DNA of 64,000 bases, taken from positions 744,001 through 808,000 of the forward strand of contig NZ_CP135439.1 of NCBI RefSeq assembly GCF_032341995.1, in the 5' to 3' direction. The notes under the pieces are model-generated. The model made no database searches, was not told the DNA's origin, and saw only the letters and a list, made by a program, of their open reading frames with translations. How positions within the stretch are numbered: position 1 is the first letter of the stretch; each line of letters begins with the position of its first letter. The DNA comes from Domibacillus sp. DTU_2020_1001157_1_SI_ALB_TIR_016 (lineage in GTDB: Bacteria > Bacillota > Bacilli > Bacillales > Domibacillaceae). Below are positions 8,173-16,786 of the stretch, piece by piece. The position numbers and the translations under genes are program-made.

Positions 8173-9207
8173 ATGGCTGTCACAATTAAAGATGTAGCAA
8201 AGAGAGCGCAGGTTGCGCCTTCGACCGTCTCCCGTGTTATCGCGGACCATCCAAAAATTACGCAGGAAACAAAAGAAAAAGTAAGAAAAGTGATGCAGGA
8301 GCTCGGCTACCATCCGAACCTGCTTGCACGTAAGCTTGTCACGCAGTCCTCCCAAACAATTGGGATTATTCGTAAAACGTCTACGAAGCATTCACTGTCC
8401 GATCCGTTTTTTCCGGCAGCGCTTCAAGGAATGAGTGACCTGCTGCATCAAAAGGAATACAGCATCCTATTGACGTGCGGTGAATCTGATGAAGACATTT
8501 ATCGGGAAGTTGTGAACATGGTTCAAGGCAAAAGCGTCGACGGCATGATTATGCTTTATTCACAGGATCATGACCCGGTACTGCAGCTGCTTTTAGAGCA
8601 AAACTTTCCGTTTGTTATGATCGGTAAACCGTCGGAGCATACTGACAAGGTCATGTATGTAGATAACGATAACGTCAAAGCAGCACGTGATATAACAGAC
8701 CATTTGATTCGTGCCGGACATACACATATTGCGTATGTCGGGGGCGATCCGAGGTTTGAAGTGCATAAAGATCGTGAAGAAGGATATAAACAGGCATTAA
8801 AACTTGCGAATATTCAATCAGAAGTTCTTTTTAGAAAAGAAATTTCAAAAGAAAGCGCCAAGGAAACCATTGATGAGATGATGATGATGGATCCAAGGCC
8901 AACGGCGATTGTGACGACGGATGAACTAATGGCTATGAGCCTGCTGTCTGCTTTATACGAGCGGCGCTTGCGGGTGCCGGATGATGTAGCCGTCACCACT
9001 TTTACGGATTCCATGCTTTCCGAGCTTTCGAGCCCGCCGCTGACAACAGTCGATATTCATGCATTTCAGCTCGGCTATGAAGCGGCCAAAACATTGGTAG
9101 ATCTTTTGGAAAAACCGGACATGATGAAGCGGAATATTTTAGTGCCGACTTCTGTTGTGGTACGGGATTCATGCAAAAAAATATCAGAGAATGGAGCGAT
9201 TCTATGA
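8173..9207 (+). CDS. LacI-family transcriptional regulator, MalR-like
   Basis: This 344-residue regulator has an N-terminal LacI helix-turn-helix ([25 protein letters not shown], about residues 3-28), a hinge helix near LLARKL, and a periplasmic-binding-protein effector fold. It resembles MalR-type repressors of glucoside operons. It follows the ABC importer and overlaps the ThuA-like gene by four bases (ATGA). It probably controls both the importer and the downstream oxidoreductase genes. The paired 14-bp sites at 4722-4828 are candidate operators. AGGGAGGAAC precedes the ATG. Confidence 0.8.
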   Translation: MAVTIKDVAKRAQVAPSTVSRVIADHPKITQETKEKVRKVMQELGYHPNLLARKLVTQSSQTIGIIRKTSTKHSLSDPFFPAALQGMSDLLHQKEYSILLTCGESDEDIYREVVNMVQGKSVDGMIMLYSQDHDPVLQLLLEQNFPFVMIGKPSEHTDKVMYVDNDNVKAARDITDHLIRAGHTHIAYVGGDPRFEVHKDREEGYKQALKLANIQSEVLFRKEISKESAKETIDEMMMMDPRPTAIVTTDELMAMSLLSALYERRLRVPDDVAVTTFTDSMLSELSSPPLTTVDIHAFQLGYEAAKTLVDLLEKPDMMKRNILVPTSVVVRDSCKKISENGAIL

Positions 9208-9923
9208 ATATTACAGTATGGAATGAATTTCGTCATGAACGAAACAAGCAGGCGGTCAAAGAGATTTATCCAGAAGGCATTCATCAAGTAATCGCAGATT
9301 TTTTAAAAGAAGAAGGACGGACCGTTCAAACGGCCACATTGGATGAAGCAGAGCACGGGTTGACAGAGGATGTATTAAATCAAACAGATGTACTTCTTTG
9401 GTGGGGGCATGTTGCACATGAAGAAGTGAGCGATGAAGTTGTGAAAAAAGTACAGCAGCGTGTACTCGATGGCATGGGGCTCATTGTGCTTCATTCGGGT
9501 CATTTCTCGAAAATTTTCAAAGCACTGATGGGCACATCCTGCGATTTGAAATGGCGTGAAGCTGGAGAAAAGGAACGCCTTTGGGTCGTAGACCCTGCAC
9601 ATCCAATTGCAGAAGGAATCGGCGAATATTTTGAGCTGGAGCATGAGGAAATGTATGGCGAACATTTTGATATTCCCGCGCCGGATGAGCTCATTTTCAT
9701 GAGCTGGTTCGAAGGCGGCGAAGTGTTCCGAAGCGGCGTCACTTACAAACGGGGCAACGGCAAAGTCTTTTATTTCCGTCCTGGACATGAAACACATCCT
9801 ACATATTTTAATGAAAATGTCCAACGTGTCATTCAAAACGCAGTAAAATGGGCAGCTCCGGTGAAACGAGAACGGCCTGTATATGGTAATGCACAACCAA
9901 TTGAAGAGTTAAGGGGAGAATAA
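9204..9923 (+). CDS. ThuA-like (trehalose utilisation) domain protein
   Basis: This 239-residue protein has a class I glutamine amidotransferase-like fold of the ThuA family. Recognisable segments are the N-terminal [30 protein letters not shown] and the late [13 protein letters not shown]. The ATG at 9204 overlaps the regulator stop and is preceded by ATGGAGCG; a start 33 bases upstream lacks support. In rhizobia ThuA acts with the dehydrogenase ThuB on 3-keto-trehalose and related disaccharides. Here two Gfo/Idh/MocA dehydrogenases follow directly, so a role in a 3-keto-glycoside route is inferred. Confidence 0.75.
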   Translation: MNITVWNEFRHERNKQAVKEIYPEGIHQVIADFLKEEGRTVQTATLDEAEHGLTEDVLNQTDVLLWWGHVAHEEVSDEVVKKVQQRVLDGMGLIVLHSGHFSKIFKALMGTSCDLKWREAGEKERLWVVDPAHPIAEGIGEYFELEHEEMYGEHFDIPAPDELIFMSWFEGGEVFRSGVTYKRGNGKVFYFRPGHETHPTYFNENVQRVIQNAVKWAAPVKRERPVYGNAQPIEELRGE

Positions 9924-9928
9924 AAAGA

Positions 9929-10954
9929 ATGGGGAAAATTAAAGTAGGCGTCATTGGGTGCGGAAGTATTGCCCAGCATCGCCATATTCCGGAGTACGTT
10001 GCAAACGAGCATGTTCAAGTAACAGCATTTTGTGATGTAAAGGAAGAACGGGCCCAAAAATACGCGGAGCATTTTAATGCAAAGGCTTATACAAGCTATG
10101 AAGAATTACTTAAAGATGGAGACGTCGATGCCATCAGCGTTTGTACACCGAATGTACTGCACGCGCCTATTACCATTGCGGCACTCCAAGCAGGCAAGCA
10201 TGTGCTTTGCGAAAAGCCAATGGCCACTTCAAAGAAAGAAGCAGAGGCGATGATCGAAGCGGCAGAAAAAAGTGGCAAAAAATTAATGATTGCCCATAAT
10301 CAGCGCTTTGTTGCTTCCCACCAAAAAGCCCGGTCTATTATCGAAAGTGGTGTTTTAGGTAAGATTTATAGCTTTCGTACGGCATTTGGCCATGGGGGGC
10401 CGGAAGGCTGGAGTGTGGATGGAACAAACAGCTGGTTTTTCAAAAAAGAGCTTGCGTTTATCGGGGCAATGGGTGACCTTGGTGTTCATAAAACCGACTT
10501 GCTTCGCTATTTGCTCGGAGAAGAATTTGTAGAAGTGGCAGCATTTGTCGAGGGCTCGGCCAAGGAAAATTCTACAGTCGATGATAATGCTGTTTGTGTC
10601 CTAAAATCGGAAAGCGGTGTAATTGGAACATTAGCCGCAAGCTGGGCGTACAACGGCGGTGAAGACAATTCTACTGTCTTTTACGCAGAAAATGGCATCA
10701 TGCGTTTGGAAGATGACCCGAATTATTCACTCATTATTCAATATAAAAATGGCAACAGTGAACGTCACAGCCTCGGTGCAATTCAGTCAAATGAAGAAGG
10801 TAAACAAACAAATTCTCGTGTGGTAGAGCAATTTATTAACAGCATTTTGGAGGATACAACTCCGCCTGTCTGCGGGAATGAAGGCAAAAAGTCATTGCAG
10901 GTGATCTTAGCTGCACTGGAATCAAGTGAATCAAAGCGAACTGTCCGTATTTAA
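9929..10954 (+). CDS. Gfo/Idh/MocA-family NAD(P)-dependent oxidoreductase (first of two)
   Basis: The N-terminal Rossmann domain has the dinucleotide loop VGVIGCGSIAQHRH, and the family motif HVLCEKPMATSKKEA supplies the conserved Lys of EKP. A C-terminal alpha/beta substrate domain follows to residue 341. MGDLGVHKTDLLRYLLG holds the usual Asp/His of the active site. Members oxidise or reduce sugar ring hydroxyls, often at C3. It sits five bases after the ThuA-like gene behind AAGGGGAGAA. The substrate is not assignable from sequence alone. Confidence 0.82.
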   Translation: MGKIKVGVIGCGSIAQHRHIPEYVANEHVQVTAFCDVKEERAQKYAEHFNAKAYTSYEELLKDGDVDAISVCTPNVLHAPITIAALQAGKHVLCEKPMATSKKEAEAMIEAAEKSGKKLMIAHNQRFVASHQKARSIIESGVLGKIYSFRTAFGHGGPEGWSVDGTNSWFFKKELAFIGAMGDLGVHKTDLLRYLLGEEFVEVAAFVEGSAKENSTVDDNAVCVLKSESGVIGTLAASWAYNGGEDNSTVFYAENGIMRLEDDPNYSLIIQYKNGNSERHSLGAIQSNEEGKQTNSRVVEQFINSILEDTTPPVCGNEGKKSLQVILAALESSESKRTVRI

Positions 10955-10971
10955 TCAAAGAGGTGACAAAC

Positions 10972-12009
10972 ATGACAAAACTGAGAATCGGCGTTTTAGG
11001 TACAGGGGGCATTGCAACAGAGCGGCATATTCCGGCTTTTAAACATGTGAAAGAAGCGGAAATCACGGCCGTAATGGATGTAAACGAGGAGAGGGCGAGA
11101 GAAACAGCCGAAAAATTTGGGATTGAGCACGTCTGCAAGAGCCTGGAAGAAATGCTTGAGAAAATTGACGCGCTGATTATCGCTACTCCAAATAAATTTC
11201 ATGCTCCAGCCGCCGTACAGGCACTAAATGCCGGTGTTCATGTCATGTGTGAAAAGCCGATGGCATTGAATACAAAAGAGTGTGAGGAAATGGTTGCCGC
11301 AGCTGAAAAGTCAAAAAAGGTACTGCTTATTGCTTATCACTGGCGCTTTTTAAAAGAATCACGGGCGGCTAAACGGCTGATTGACAGCGGCGAAATTGGT
11401 CAGCCACTTGTGATTCGCATTAAATCCATGCGGCGCCGTAAAGTACCAGGCTGGGGTGTATTTACAAATCGCGAACTTCAAGGAGGCGGCGCGCTGATCG
11501 ACTATGGCTGCCACTTGCTTGATTTGGCAATGTGGCTGACCGGCAGTTCAAAACCGTTTGAAGTGAGCGGCGCTACTTTTAACCATTTAAGTATGCAAAA
11601 AGATATGGTAAACGAATGGGGTACAATTAACCCGGCCACCTTTGAAGTAGAAGACCATGCCACGGCTTTTATCCGGCTCGAAAACGGGGCAGTGGTCATG
11701 TTTGAAACCTCATGGGCAGCGAACATTCCGAAAGATGAAGAAACGATCAGCATTTCCGGCACAAAAGGCGGTATTGATGTGTTTCCGCTTCGCCTGAACA
11801 AAGCCGAGCATGGCGTGCTGATCAACTCGGATATCGCATGGATTCCAGAAGAAAAGCCGTTTGCCATTTTGCAGGCGGAACATTTTACTTCCTGCTGCTT
11901 TGGAGAAAGCACGCCGCTGACAAATCCAGAGGAATCCATGTACGTATCGAGTATCATTGAATCTGTTTACGAAAGCGCCAAAATTGGCCGCAGCGTCAAA
12001 ATCAGATAA
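10972..12009 (+). CDS. Gfo/Idh/MocA-family NAD(P)-dependent oxidoreductase (second of two)
   Basis: This 345-residue protein is a paralogue of its upstream neighbour. It has the nucleotide loop IGVLGTGGIATERH, the EKPMALNTKECEEMV motif, and LIDYGCHLLDLAMWL for the active-site Asp/His. The ATG at 10972 is correctly spaced from AAAGAGGTG; an in-frame GTG nine bases upstream overlaps that site and was rejected. Two tandem dehydrogenases next to a sugar isomerase suggest an oxidise-then-reduce scheme on one imported sugar. Confidence 0.82.
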   Translation: MTKLRIGVLGTGGIATERHIPAFKHVKEAEITAVMDVNEERARETAEKFGIEHVCKSLEEMLEKIDALIIATPNKFHAPAAVQALNAGVHVMCEKPMALNTKECEEMVAAAEKSKKVLLIAYHWRFLKESRAAKRLIDSGEIGQPLVIRIKSMRRRKVPGWGVFTNRELQGGGALIDYGCHLLDLAMWLTGSSKPFEVSGATFNHLSMQKDMVNEWGTINPATFEVEDHATAFIRLENGAVVMFETSWAANIPKDEETISISGTKGGIDVFPLRLNKAEHGVLINSDIAWIPEEKPFAILQAEHFTSCCFGESTPLTNPEESMYVSSIIESVYESAKIGRSVKIR

Positions 12010-12023
12010 AAGGAGCGATTCCA

Positions 12024-12992
12024 TTGAAATTAGGTGTATTTACCGTGTTATTCTCCAACAAGTCCTTTGAGGACATGCTGGATCATGTAAAAGAAGCTGG
12101 CCTGGACGCCGTTGAAATTGGTACAGGCTGTTATCCGGGCAACGCGCATTGTCCGCTTGATGAGCTGCTGGAAGATGAGAAAAAGCGTGCCGATTATCTG
12201 GAAGCTGTGACGTCACGCGGTCTTACAATCAGTGCCTTCAGCTGCCATGGCAATCCGCTCACACCGGACAAGGCATTTGCGGAAGAATCCGATTCTGTAC
12301 TCCGTAAAACGATTAAGCTCGCTTCTCTTTTGAATGTGCCGGTTGTTAACTGTTTTTCCGGCACTCCAGGAGACTCCGAGGAAGCTAAGCAGCCAAACTG
12401 GCCTGTTGTTCCGTGGCCAGCAGAATATCATGATATTTTAAAATGGCAGTGGGAGAAAAAGCTTATTCCATATTGGAAGGAAATTGGCGAAATTGCCAAA
12501 AGCCATAATGTAAAAATTGGGCTCGAGCTGCATGGCGGTTTTCTGGTTCATACTCCTTATACAATGCTCAAGCTTCGCGAGGAAACATGTGATGCCATTG
12601 GTGCAAACCTTGATCCAAGTCATTTGTGGTGGCAGGGTATTGATCCAGTGGCTGCCATTAAAATTCTCGGTAAAGCAGGTGCTATTCACCATTTTCACGC
12701 GAAAGACACGTATATTGATCAAGACAACGTCAACATGTACGGCTTGACAGATATGCAGCCTTACGGTGATGTGCAGTCGCGTGCCTGGACATTCCGCAGT
12801 GTTGGCTGCGGTCATAGTGTACAGGAGTGGTCTGACATGATGAGCGCGCTTCGTCTATATAACTATGATTATGTCGTCAGCATCGAGCATGAAGATGCAA
12901 TCATGTCTATCGACGAAGGCTTCAGCCGTGCTGTGAAAAATTTAAACGATGTACTGATCCGTGAATCTGCCGGTGAGATGTGGTGGGCGTAA
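12024..12992 (+). CDS. TIM-barrel sugar phosphate isomerase/epimerase (xylose-isomerase-like)
   Basis: This 322-residue AP-endonuclease-2/xylose-isomerase-like barrel shows metal-ligand segments typical of the fold: GLELHGGF, ANLDPSHLWWQG, IHHFHAKDT and VSIEHEDAIMS. The start is TTG at 12024 behind AAAGGAGCG. It ends the thuA-gfo-gfo operon. Family members epimerise or isomerise sugars and keto-sugars, so it would act on the product of the two dehydrogenases. A perfect specific assignment (for example IolE, IolI or a 3-keto-glycoside-processing enzyme) is not possible. Confidence 0.78.
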   Translation: MKLGVFTVLFSNKSFEDMLDHVKEAGLDAVEIGTGCYPGNAHCPLDELLEDEKKRADYLEAVTSRGLTISAFSCHGNPLTPDKAFAEESDSVLRKTIKLASLLNVPVVNCFSGTPGDSEEAKQPNWPVVPWPAEYHDILKWQWEKKLIPYWKEIGEIAKSHNVKIGLELHGGFLVHTPYTMLKLREETCDAIGANLDPSHLWWQGIDPVAAIKILGKAGAIHHFHAKDTYIDQDNVNMYGLTDMQPYGDVQSRAWTFRSVGCGHSVQEWSDMMSALRLYNYDYVVSIEHEDAIMSIDEGFSRAVKNLNDVLIRESAGEMWWA

Positions 12993-13005
12993 CAGAAGAC
13001 GAGAA

Positions 13006-13213
13006 AAGGATAAAATCAAACCGATTTCATCCTTGAGAGTATAGACAAAGTAAGAAAGCAGGCTGATTGAAAACGTCTGCCTTTCCAGGAATGCAGCCGG
13101 CTGGGAAGCGGAGTGACCTTCTTCGGGTCATGAGCATTCAAAGCCGGCAAATGACGCCGAAAGCGGGCGTTTGCGGGCAGCCTGAAGGATGAAATCAAGA
13201 TGATTTCATCCTT
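13006..13213 (+). repeat. Structured repeat-like element bounded by a duplicated 29-bp hairpin
   Basis: A 29-bp hairpin (AAGGATAAAATC / GATTTCATCCTT) at 13006-13034 recurs at 13185-13213 with 25 of 29 bases identical. Between them lies a GC-rich segment with inverted ends CAGGCTG (13059-13065) and CAGCCTG (13178-13184). The interior is hairpin-rich, for example GACC TTCTTC GGGTC. It resembles dispersed intergenic repeats of Bacillaceae. The right copy has a T-rich tail and probably terminates the oxidoreductase operon. The rest of the gap to 13420 shows an inverted repeat at about 13241-13302 and no gene. Confidence 0.6.
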
Positions 13214-13218
13214 TCTTA
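13185..13218 (+). terminator. Terminator of the thuA-gfo-isomerase operon
   Basis: A perfect 13-bp stem (AAGGATGAAATCA / TGATTTCATCCTT) with a 3-base loop is followed by TCTTATT. It is the right-hand copy of the duplicated hairpin. Confidence 0.75.
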
Positions 13219-13420
13219 TTGGCCAAATAAGTTAGAGAAAAGGGAATGAAACAACGAACATACATGCCTCATTGTTTTCATTGTTTTCATTCTCCCTTCA
13301 GCATGATTTTGCACGGACTAGATAGGCGTTTTTCAGCGAATTTCAGTATAATAAGGAGAAAAGGGCGGGAACGGTTCCCTTCAGCGGATCGCTTCTGCTT
13401 ATTGAAAGAAGGCAGCCGAG

Positions 13421-14305
13421 ATGCAAAGTATCGATGTAATTTACAAAAGAGCTATTACGACAGAACAGCCTAAACTCGACGAAAGCCGCCTGCATTATTA
13501 CGACAAACAACAGAACCGCTATATTTCTATTCCAAAAGAAGATGTGTCTGAAAGAGAAGAACAGCTTCTTTCCCATTTTTTTGTCCGAATCCGTGAAGAC
13601 GGGGAAGCAAGCCAGTTCTCCTCGGCAGAACAAGCATGGTGGAACTTTCTGATGAAAGATGGGGAATGCCCAGCTTTAAACGCAGACCGGGTCCGGTTTT
13701 TATATATGAAGCTGTCAGAGAACGACCGCGGCAGTTTTTTAGAAGCGGCCCATACATTTTTTGACCATGCTTTTCTGGTTGTCTGGACAGGAGAGAAGGA
13801 ATGCATTCTTATAGAAGAAGAGTCCGATTATCCGATCCAAAAAACAGAAGCGCAAACGTTTCTGGATGTGCTCGCCGGGGACTTTTACATAACGGGACGT
13901 CTGTTTATCGGACGGTTTGCACAAGCATCTGCTTCATTAAGAAATCTATATAAGCGGGAAACGGAAGCGGCGCGCAAAGCGGTCCTGCTTGTTCCAGAGC
14001 AGCGGGTCACAACGATTGAAACGGTTATTCCCTATCTGTTTTTGGCCCAAAGCCGCAGCGAGCTCTCGGAGCTGTTTGCGGAGGAATTGAAATGGTTTGA
14101 ATCAGATGATGATTTGCGCCATACTCTTCAATTATTGATTCAAAATCATCTTAATGTAAGCCAGACTGCCAAGCAGCTTCACCTGCACCGCAACAGCCTG
14201 CAGTATCGGATTGATAAATTCATTGACAGGACAAGCATTGATGTCCGTTCCTATGAAGGGGCTTTGTTAGTTTACATGCTGTGTTTAATCAGCACGCAAA
14301 AGTGA
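13421..14305 (+). CDS. CdaR/PucR-type transcriptional regulator
   Basis: This 294-residue protein has a C-terminal PucR/CdaR helix-turn-helix (HTH_30 type, about residues 235-290) in the block LLIQNHLNVSQTAKQLHLHRNSLQYRIDKF. The N-terminal two thirds have no domain I can name. Such regulators often activate sugar-diacid or nucleobase genes. It stands alone between the glycoside module and the MsmX-type ATPase gene and could activate either. AAAGAAGG lies about ten bases before the ATG at 13421. A hairpin follows the gene. Confidence 0.72.
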   Translation: MQSIDVIYKRAITTEQPKLDESRLHYYDKQQNRYISIPKEDVSEREEQLLSHFFVRIREDGEASQFSSAEQAWWNFLMKDGECPALNADRVRFLYMKLSENDRGSFLEAAHTFFDHAFLVVWTGEKECILIEEESDYPIQKTEAQTFLDVLAGDFYITGRLFIGRFAQASASLRNLYKRETEAARKAVLLVPEQRVTTIETVIPYLFLAQSRSELSELFAEELKWFESDDDLRHTLQLLIQNHLNVSQTAKQLHLHRNSLQYRIDKFIDRTSIDVRSYEGALLVYMLCLISTQK

Positions 14306-14315
14306 GAATGGCAAC

Positions 14316-14358
14316 GTGCACAATGAAGAGCGAACGATCTTTGTGCACCCTGTCTATT
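14316..14358 (+). terminator. Probable terminator or operator hairpin after the CdaR-like gene
   Basis: GTGCACAA at 14316-14323 pairs with TTGTGCAC at 14341-14348, with a 17-base loop and a partly T-rich tail. It may be a weak terminator or a regulator site upstream of the ATPase gene. Confidence 0.45.
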
Positions 14359-14379
14359 TTTATTTAGTTTGTAAGCGAA

Positions 14380-14406
14380 TACAATAGATTTAAGAAAACG
14401 GTTACA
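14380..14406 (+). promoter_or_regulatory. Promoter -10 and cre-like site upstream of the MsmX-type ATPase gene
   Basis: TACAAT at 14380-14385 is a good -10 with a weak -35. AGAAAACGGTTACA at 14393-14406 matches the cre consensus at 13 of 14 positions and lies at or just after the predicted start site, directly before AGGAGG. Confidence 0.55.
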
Positions 14407-14420
14407 GGAGGAATTGGAAA

Positions 14421-15521
14421 ATGGCTGAACTTCAACTAAACAATATCTATAAAGTCTATGATGGAAATGTAACGGCGGTAGAAGATTTTAATCTTCATAT
14501 TCAGGACAAAGAATTTATTGTATTTGTCGGTCCGTCTGGCTGCGGGAAATCTACAACGCTGCGGATGATTGCCGGACTTGAAGAAATTTCAAAAGGCGAT
14601 TTCTTTATCGATGACCGCCGTGTAAATGATGTAGCCCCAAAAGACCGTGATATTGCAATGGTATTCCAAAACTATGCCCTTTATCCGCATATGACCGTTT
14701 ACGATAATATGGCATTTGGTTTAAAGCTCCGTAAAATGCCAAAAGAAGAAATCAAACAGCGCGTAGAAAACGCCGCCCAAATTCTTGGGCTGACAGAATA
14801 TTTAAAACGGAAGCCAAAAGCTCTTTCCGGCGGTCAGCGCCAGCGTGTTGCACTTGGGCGTGCGATTGTCCGTGATGCTAAAGTATTCTTAATGGATGAA
14901 CCGCTTTCCAACCTCGATGCGAAGCTGCGTGTACAAATGCGCTCCGAAATTATTAAACTGCATCAGCGTTTGCAGACGACGACGATTTACGTAACGCATG
15001 ATCAGACTGAAGCTCTAACGATGGCAACCCGGATCGTTGTTATGAAAGCCGGAAAAATCATGCAGATCGGTACGCCGAAAGAAGTATATGAAAATCCGGA
15101 AAACGCCTTTGTTGCCGGCTTTATCGGATCACCGCCAATGAACTTCTTTAATGCAGATCTTGGCGATGGCTATGTAAGAATTGGTACACAAAGGCTTGAT
15201 GTGCCAGAAGGAAAAATGCGTTATCTGCGTGATCAGGGCTATGTAGGCAAGCAGATCATCCTTGGCGTTCGTCCGGAAGATATTCATGATGAACTGATTT
15301 TCCTTGAAGCATCCCAGCAATCTGCTTTTGAAGCAAAAGTAGCGGTATCAGAGCTTCTCGGGGCAGAAATTATGGTATATTCAGACATCGCAGGGCAAAA
15401 CTTCGTGGCACGCCTTGATTCACGTCTTGATATTGCGGCAGGTGAAAAACTGCAGCTGGCTTTCGACATGAACAAAGCGCACTTTTTCGATGCTACATCA
15501 GAAGTACGGATTCGCCCTTAA
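14421..15521 (+). CDS. msmX: ABC sugar importer ATPase, MsmX/UgpC type
   Basis: This is a 366-residue ATPase. It has Walker A GPSGCGKST, the Q-loop MVFQNYALYPHMTV, signature LSGGQRQRVALGRAIVR, Walker B VFLMDEPLSNLD and the switch His in YVTHDQTEA. The C-terminal TOBE/OB regulatory domain of CUT1 ATPases covers about residues 240-366. It energises carbohydrate importers whose operons lack an ATPase, such as the one at 4934-7992. It is monocistronic, with a cre-like site and its own terminator. Identity as the shared multi-importer ATPase MsmX is inferred from length, domains and genomic setting. Confidence 0.85.
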   Translation: MAELQLNNIYKVYDGNVTAVEDFNLHIQDKEFIVFVGPSGCGKSTTLRMIAGLEEISKGDFFIDDRRVNDVAPKDRDIAMVFQNYALYPHMTVYDNMAFGLKLRKMPKEEIKQRVENAAQILGLTEYLKRKPKALSGGQRQRVALGRAIVRDAKVFLMDEPLSNLDAKLRVQMRSEIIKLHQRLQTTTIYVTHDQTEALTMATRIVVMKAGKIMQIGTPKEVYENPENAFVAGFIGSPPMNFFNADLGDGYVRIGTQRLDVPEGKMRYLRDQGYVGKQIILGVRPEDIHDELIFLEASQQSAFEAKVAVSELLGAEIMVYSDIAGQNFVARLDSRLDIAAGEKLQLAFDMNKAHFFDATSEVRIRP

Positions 15522-15532
15522 TACGTTTTCAG

Positions 15533-15564
15533 CAGGAAGCAGCCCCCGGCTTCCTGTTTTTTTC
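15533..15564 (+). terminator. Terminator after the MsmX-type ATPase gene
   Basis: CAGGAAGC pairs with GCTTCCTG across an 8-base loop and is followed by seven Ts. Confidence 0.85.
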
Positions 15565-15824
15565 TGCTTTTTTTAAAGCAAAAAAAGTAGAAAAGCGGTT
15601 TTGGAAGTATAAATACAGGGAATTGAAAAAGGACAGACGTACAAAAAGAGAAATGAATGTCGTTTCCACCTTGTATGGACTGTATCGGGTGAATGATATG
15701 CTCCAATTGGTGACGGAGTGGAAAAGCCATCGCCAGAGTCCTTGAAGCAGTTTCTGTAACGAAAAAGAGAGAGTGCTGAAAAACGAGCAGATCTTCTCCA
15801 CACATATTCCCGAAAAAGGGAATG
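15565..15824. other. Intergenic stretch without a recognisable gene
   Basis: No ribosome binding site with a convincing ORF is visible. A short plus-strand frame ending at about 15743 encodes a basic, protein-like segment (from MNVVSTLYGLY to KSHRQSP), but it lacks a start site and may be a gene remnant. Long minus-strand frames here cross two terminators and are low-complexity. Confidence 0.4.
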
Positions 15825-15864
15825 AAAAAAGCCTGTGCCGAATTTTCGGCATAGGCTTTTTTGG
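15825..15864. terminator. Bidirectional terminator hairpin
   Basis: A long stem (AAAAAAGCCTGTGCCGAA / TTCGGCATAGGCTTTTTT, one G-U pair) is flanked by A and T runs, so it can act in both directions. It separates the ATPase region from the SDR pseudogene. Confidence 0.8.
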
Positions 15865-15964
15865 TGTACCAAATATATTGGCTTCGCCTTTGAAACATTT
15901 TGGCGTGCAGCCAGAACAAAAAAGGGTATAAACAAAAAGGAGTCCAACAAAAGGAGCTATAAAT

Positions 15965-16637
15965 GTGAACACAAAGAAAACGGCTGTGATTACAGGAGGG
16001 GAATCCGGCTCGCTGGAGGAGCGGCGCTTGTTTTTCACGAGGATATAACCAATGAACAGGGGATGGCACGCGTGATGCAAAAAACCGCTGAAGAAGCAGG
16101 CAGCAATGACTGTGTTTTTGCGAATGGCGGCATTTTGGGGACTGTTTCCCCCAATCGAGCATTTTACCAAAGAAAACTGGGCAAAAACCATTGGAAACAA
16201 TGTGGTTGGCACCTTTGTGACTGTGAAATCGGCTATCCCTTATATGAAAGAAAGAGGCGGAAGCATCGTGCTGACAAGCTCGGTCAGCGGCAGCCGCCAG
16301 TTTGCTCAGGAAGGGTTCAGCGCGTACAGTACATTTAAAGCTGCTATTGCCGCTTTTTCAAAAATGGCGGCGCTTGAGCTTGCTCAATATCGTATTCGAG
16401 TCAATGCGATCTGTCCAGGCTCTATTGATACAAATATTTTTGAGTCGATGGATGAATCTGAGCGAACCAAAGACATTCATTTTCCAATCGATATCCCGAA
16501 AAATGCCATTTACGAAAAAAACGGGCCAGCCAGAGCAGGTTGCCAGCTTGTTTGCTTTTCTAGTTTCCGACGACGCTTCCTATATCACAGAAACAGAAGT
16601 GTATGTAGACGGGGCGGAGACGCTTTTAAAGGGATAA
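15965..16637 (+). pseudogene. Decayed short-chain dehydrogenase/reductase
   Basis: Fragments of one SDR are spread over three frames. The N-terminal TKKTAVITGG starts at GTG 15965 and then loses frame. A second fragment runs from GGAALVFHE into DITNEQGMARVMQKTAEEAG; the sequence joining them lacks most of the first beta-alpha units, indicating a deletion. A third carries the active-site region (YSTFKAAI) through VNAICPGSIDTNIF. After about 16530 the frame shifts again to the typical end QVASLFAFLVSDDASYITETEVYVDGG-like tail. At least three frameshifts plus a deletion make it nonfunctional. Confidence 0.85.
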
Positions 16638-16640
16638 CTC

Positions 16641-16677
16641 ACCCCCTTCCAGCTTAAACAGCTGAGAGGGGTTTTTT
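16641..16677 (+). terminator. Terminator after the SDR pseudogene
   Basis: CCCCT and AGCT arms pair with AGCT and AGGGG, followed by six Ts. It insulates the rhamnose operon promoter. Confidence 0.75.
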
Positions 16678-16714
16678 GTGTGAGAAAAAGAAAACAAACA
16701 AAAAACAAAAAATA

Positions 16715-16753
16715 TATTCAAAAATAAACAAATATATTGTACAATAAAACAAA
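16715..16753 (+). promoter_or_regulatory. Rhamnose operon promoter with RhaR operator-like repeats
   Basis: TTCAAA at 16717-16722 and TACAAT at 16740-16745 are 17 bp apart. The 18-bp block TATTCAAAAATAAACAAA (16715-16732) is identical to one before rhaM. AATAAACAAA in the spacer and ATAAAACAAA across the -10 are direct repeats 21 bp apart. They are probably bound by the DeoR-type regulator at 22975. Confidence 0.65.
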
Positions 16754-16786
16754 CATAAATAAAGATTAAGGGTGGAGGAAAACAAA

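Noticed and set aside
13275..13291. TTTTCATTGTTTTCATT direct repeat resembling the stress-regulon boxes
   Set aside because: The octamers start 9 bp apart rather than 11, and there is no -10 box at the expected distance.
15518..16212. Long overlapping minus-strand ORFs of 214 and 227 residues
   Set aside because: They run through two strong terminators and the antisense of the SDR pseudogene, are Phe/Ser-rich low-complexity, and lack ribosome sites.
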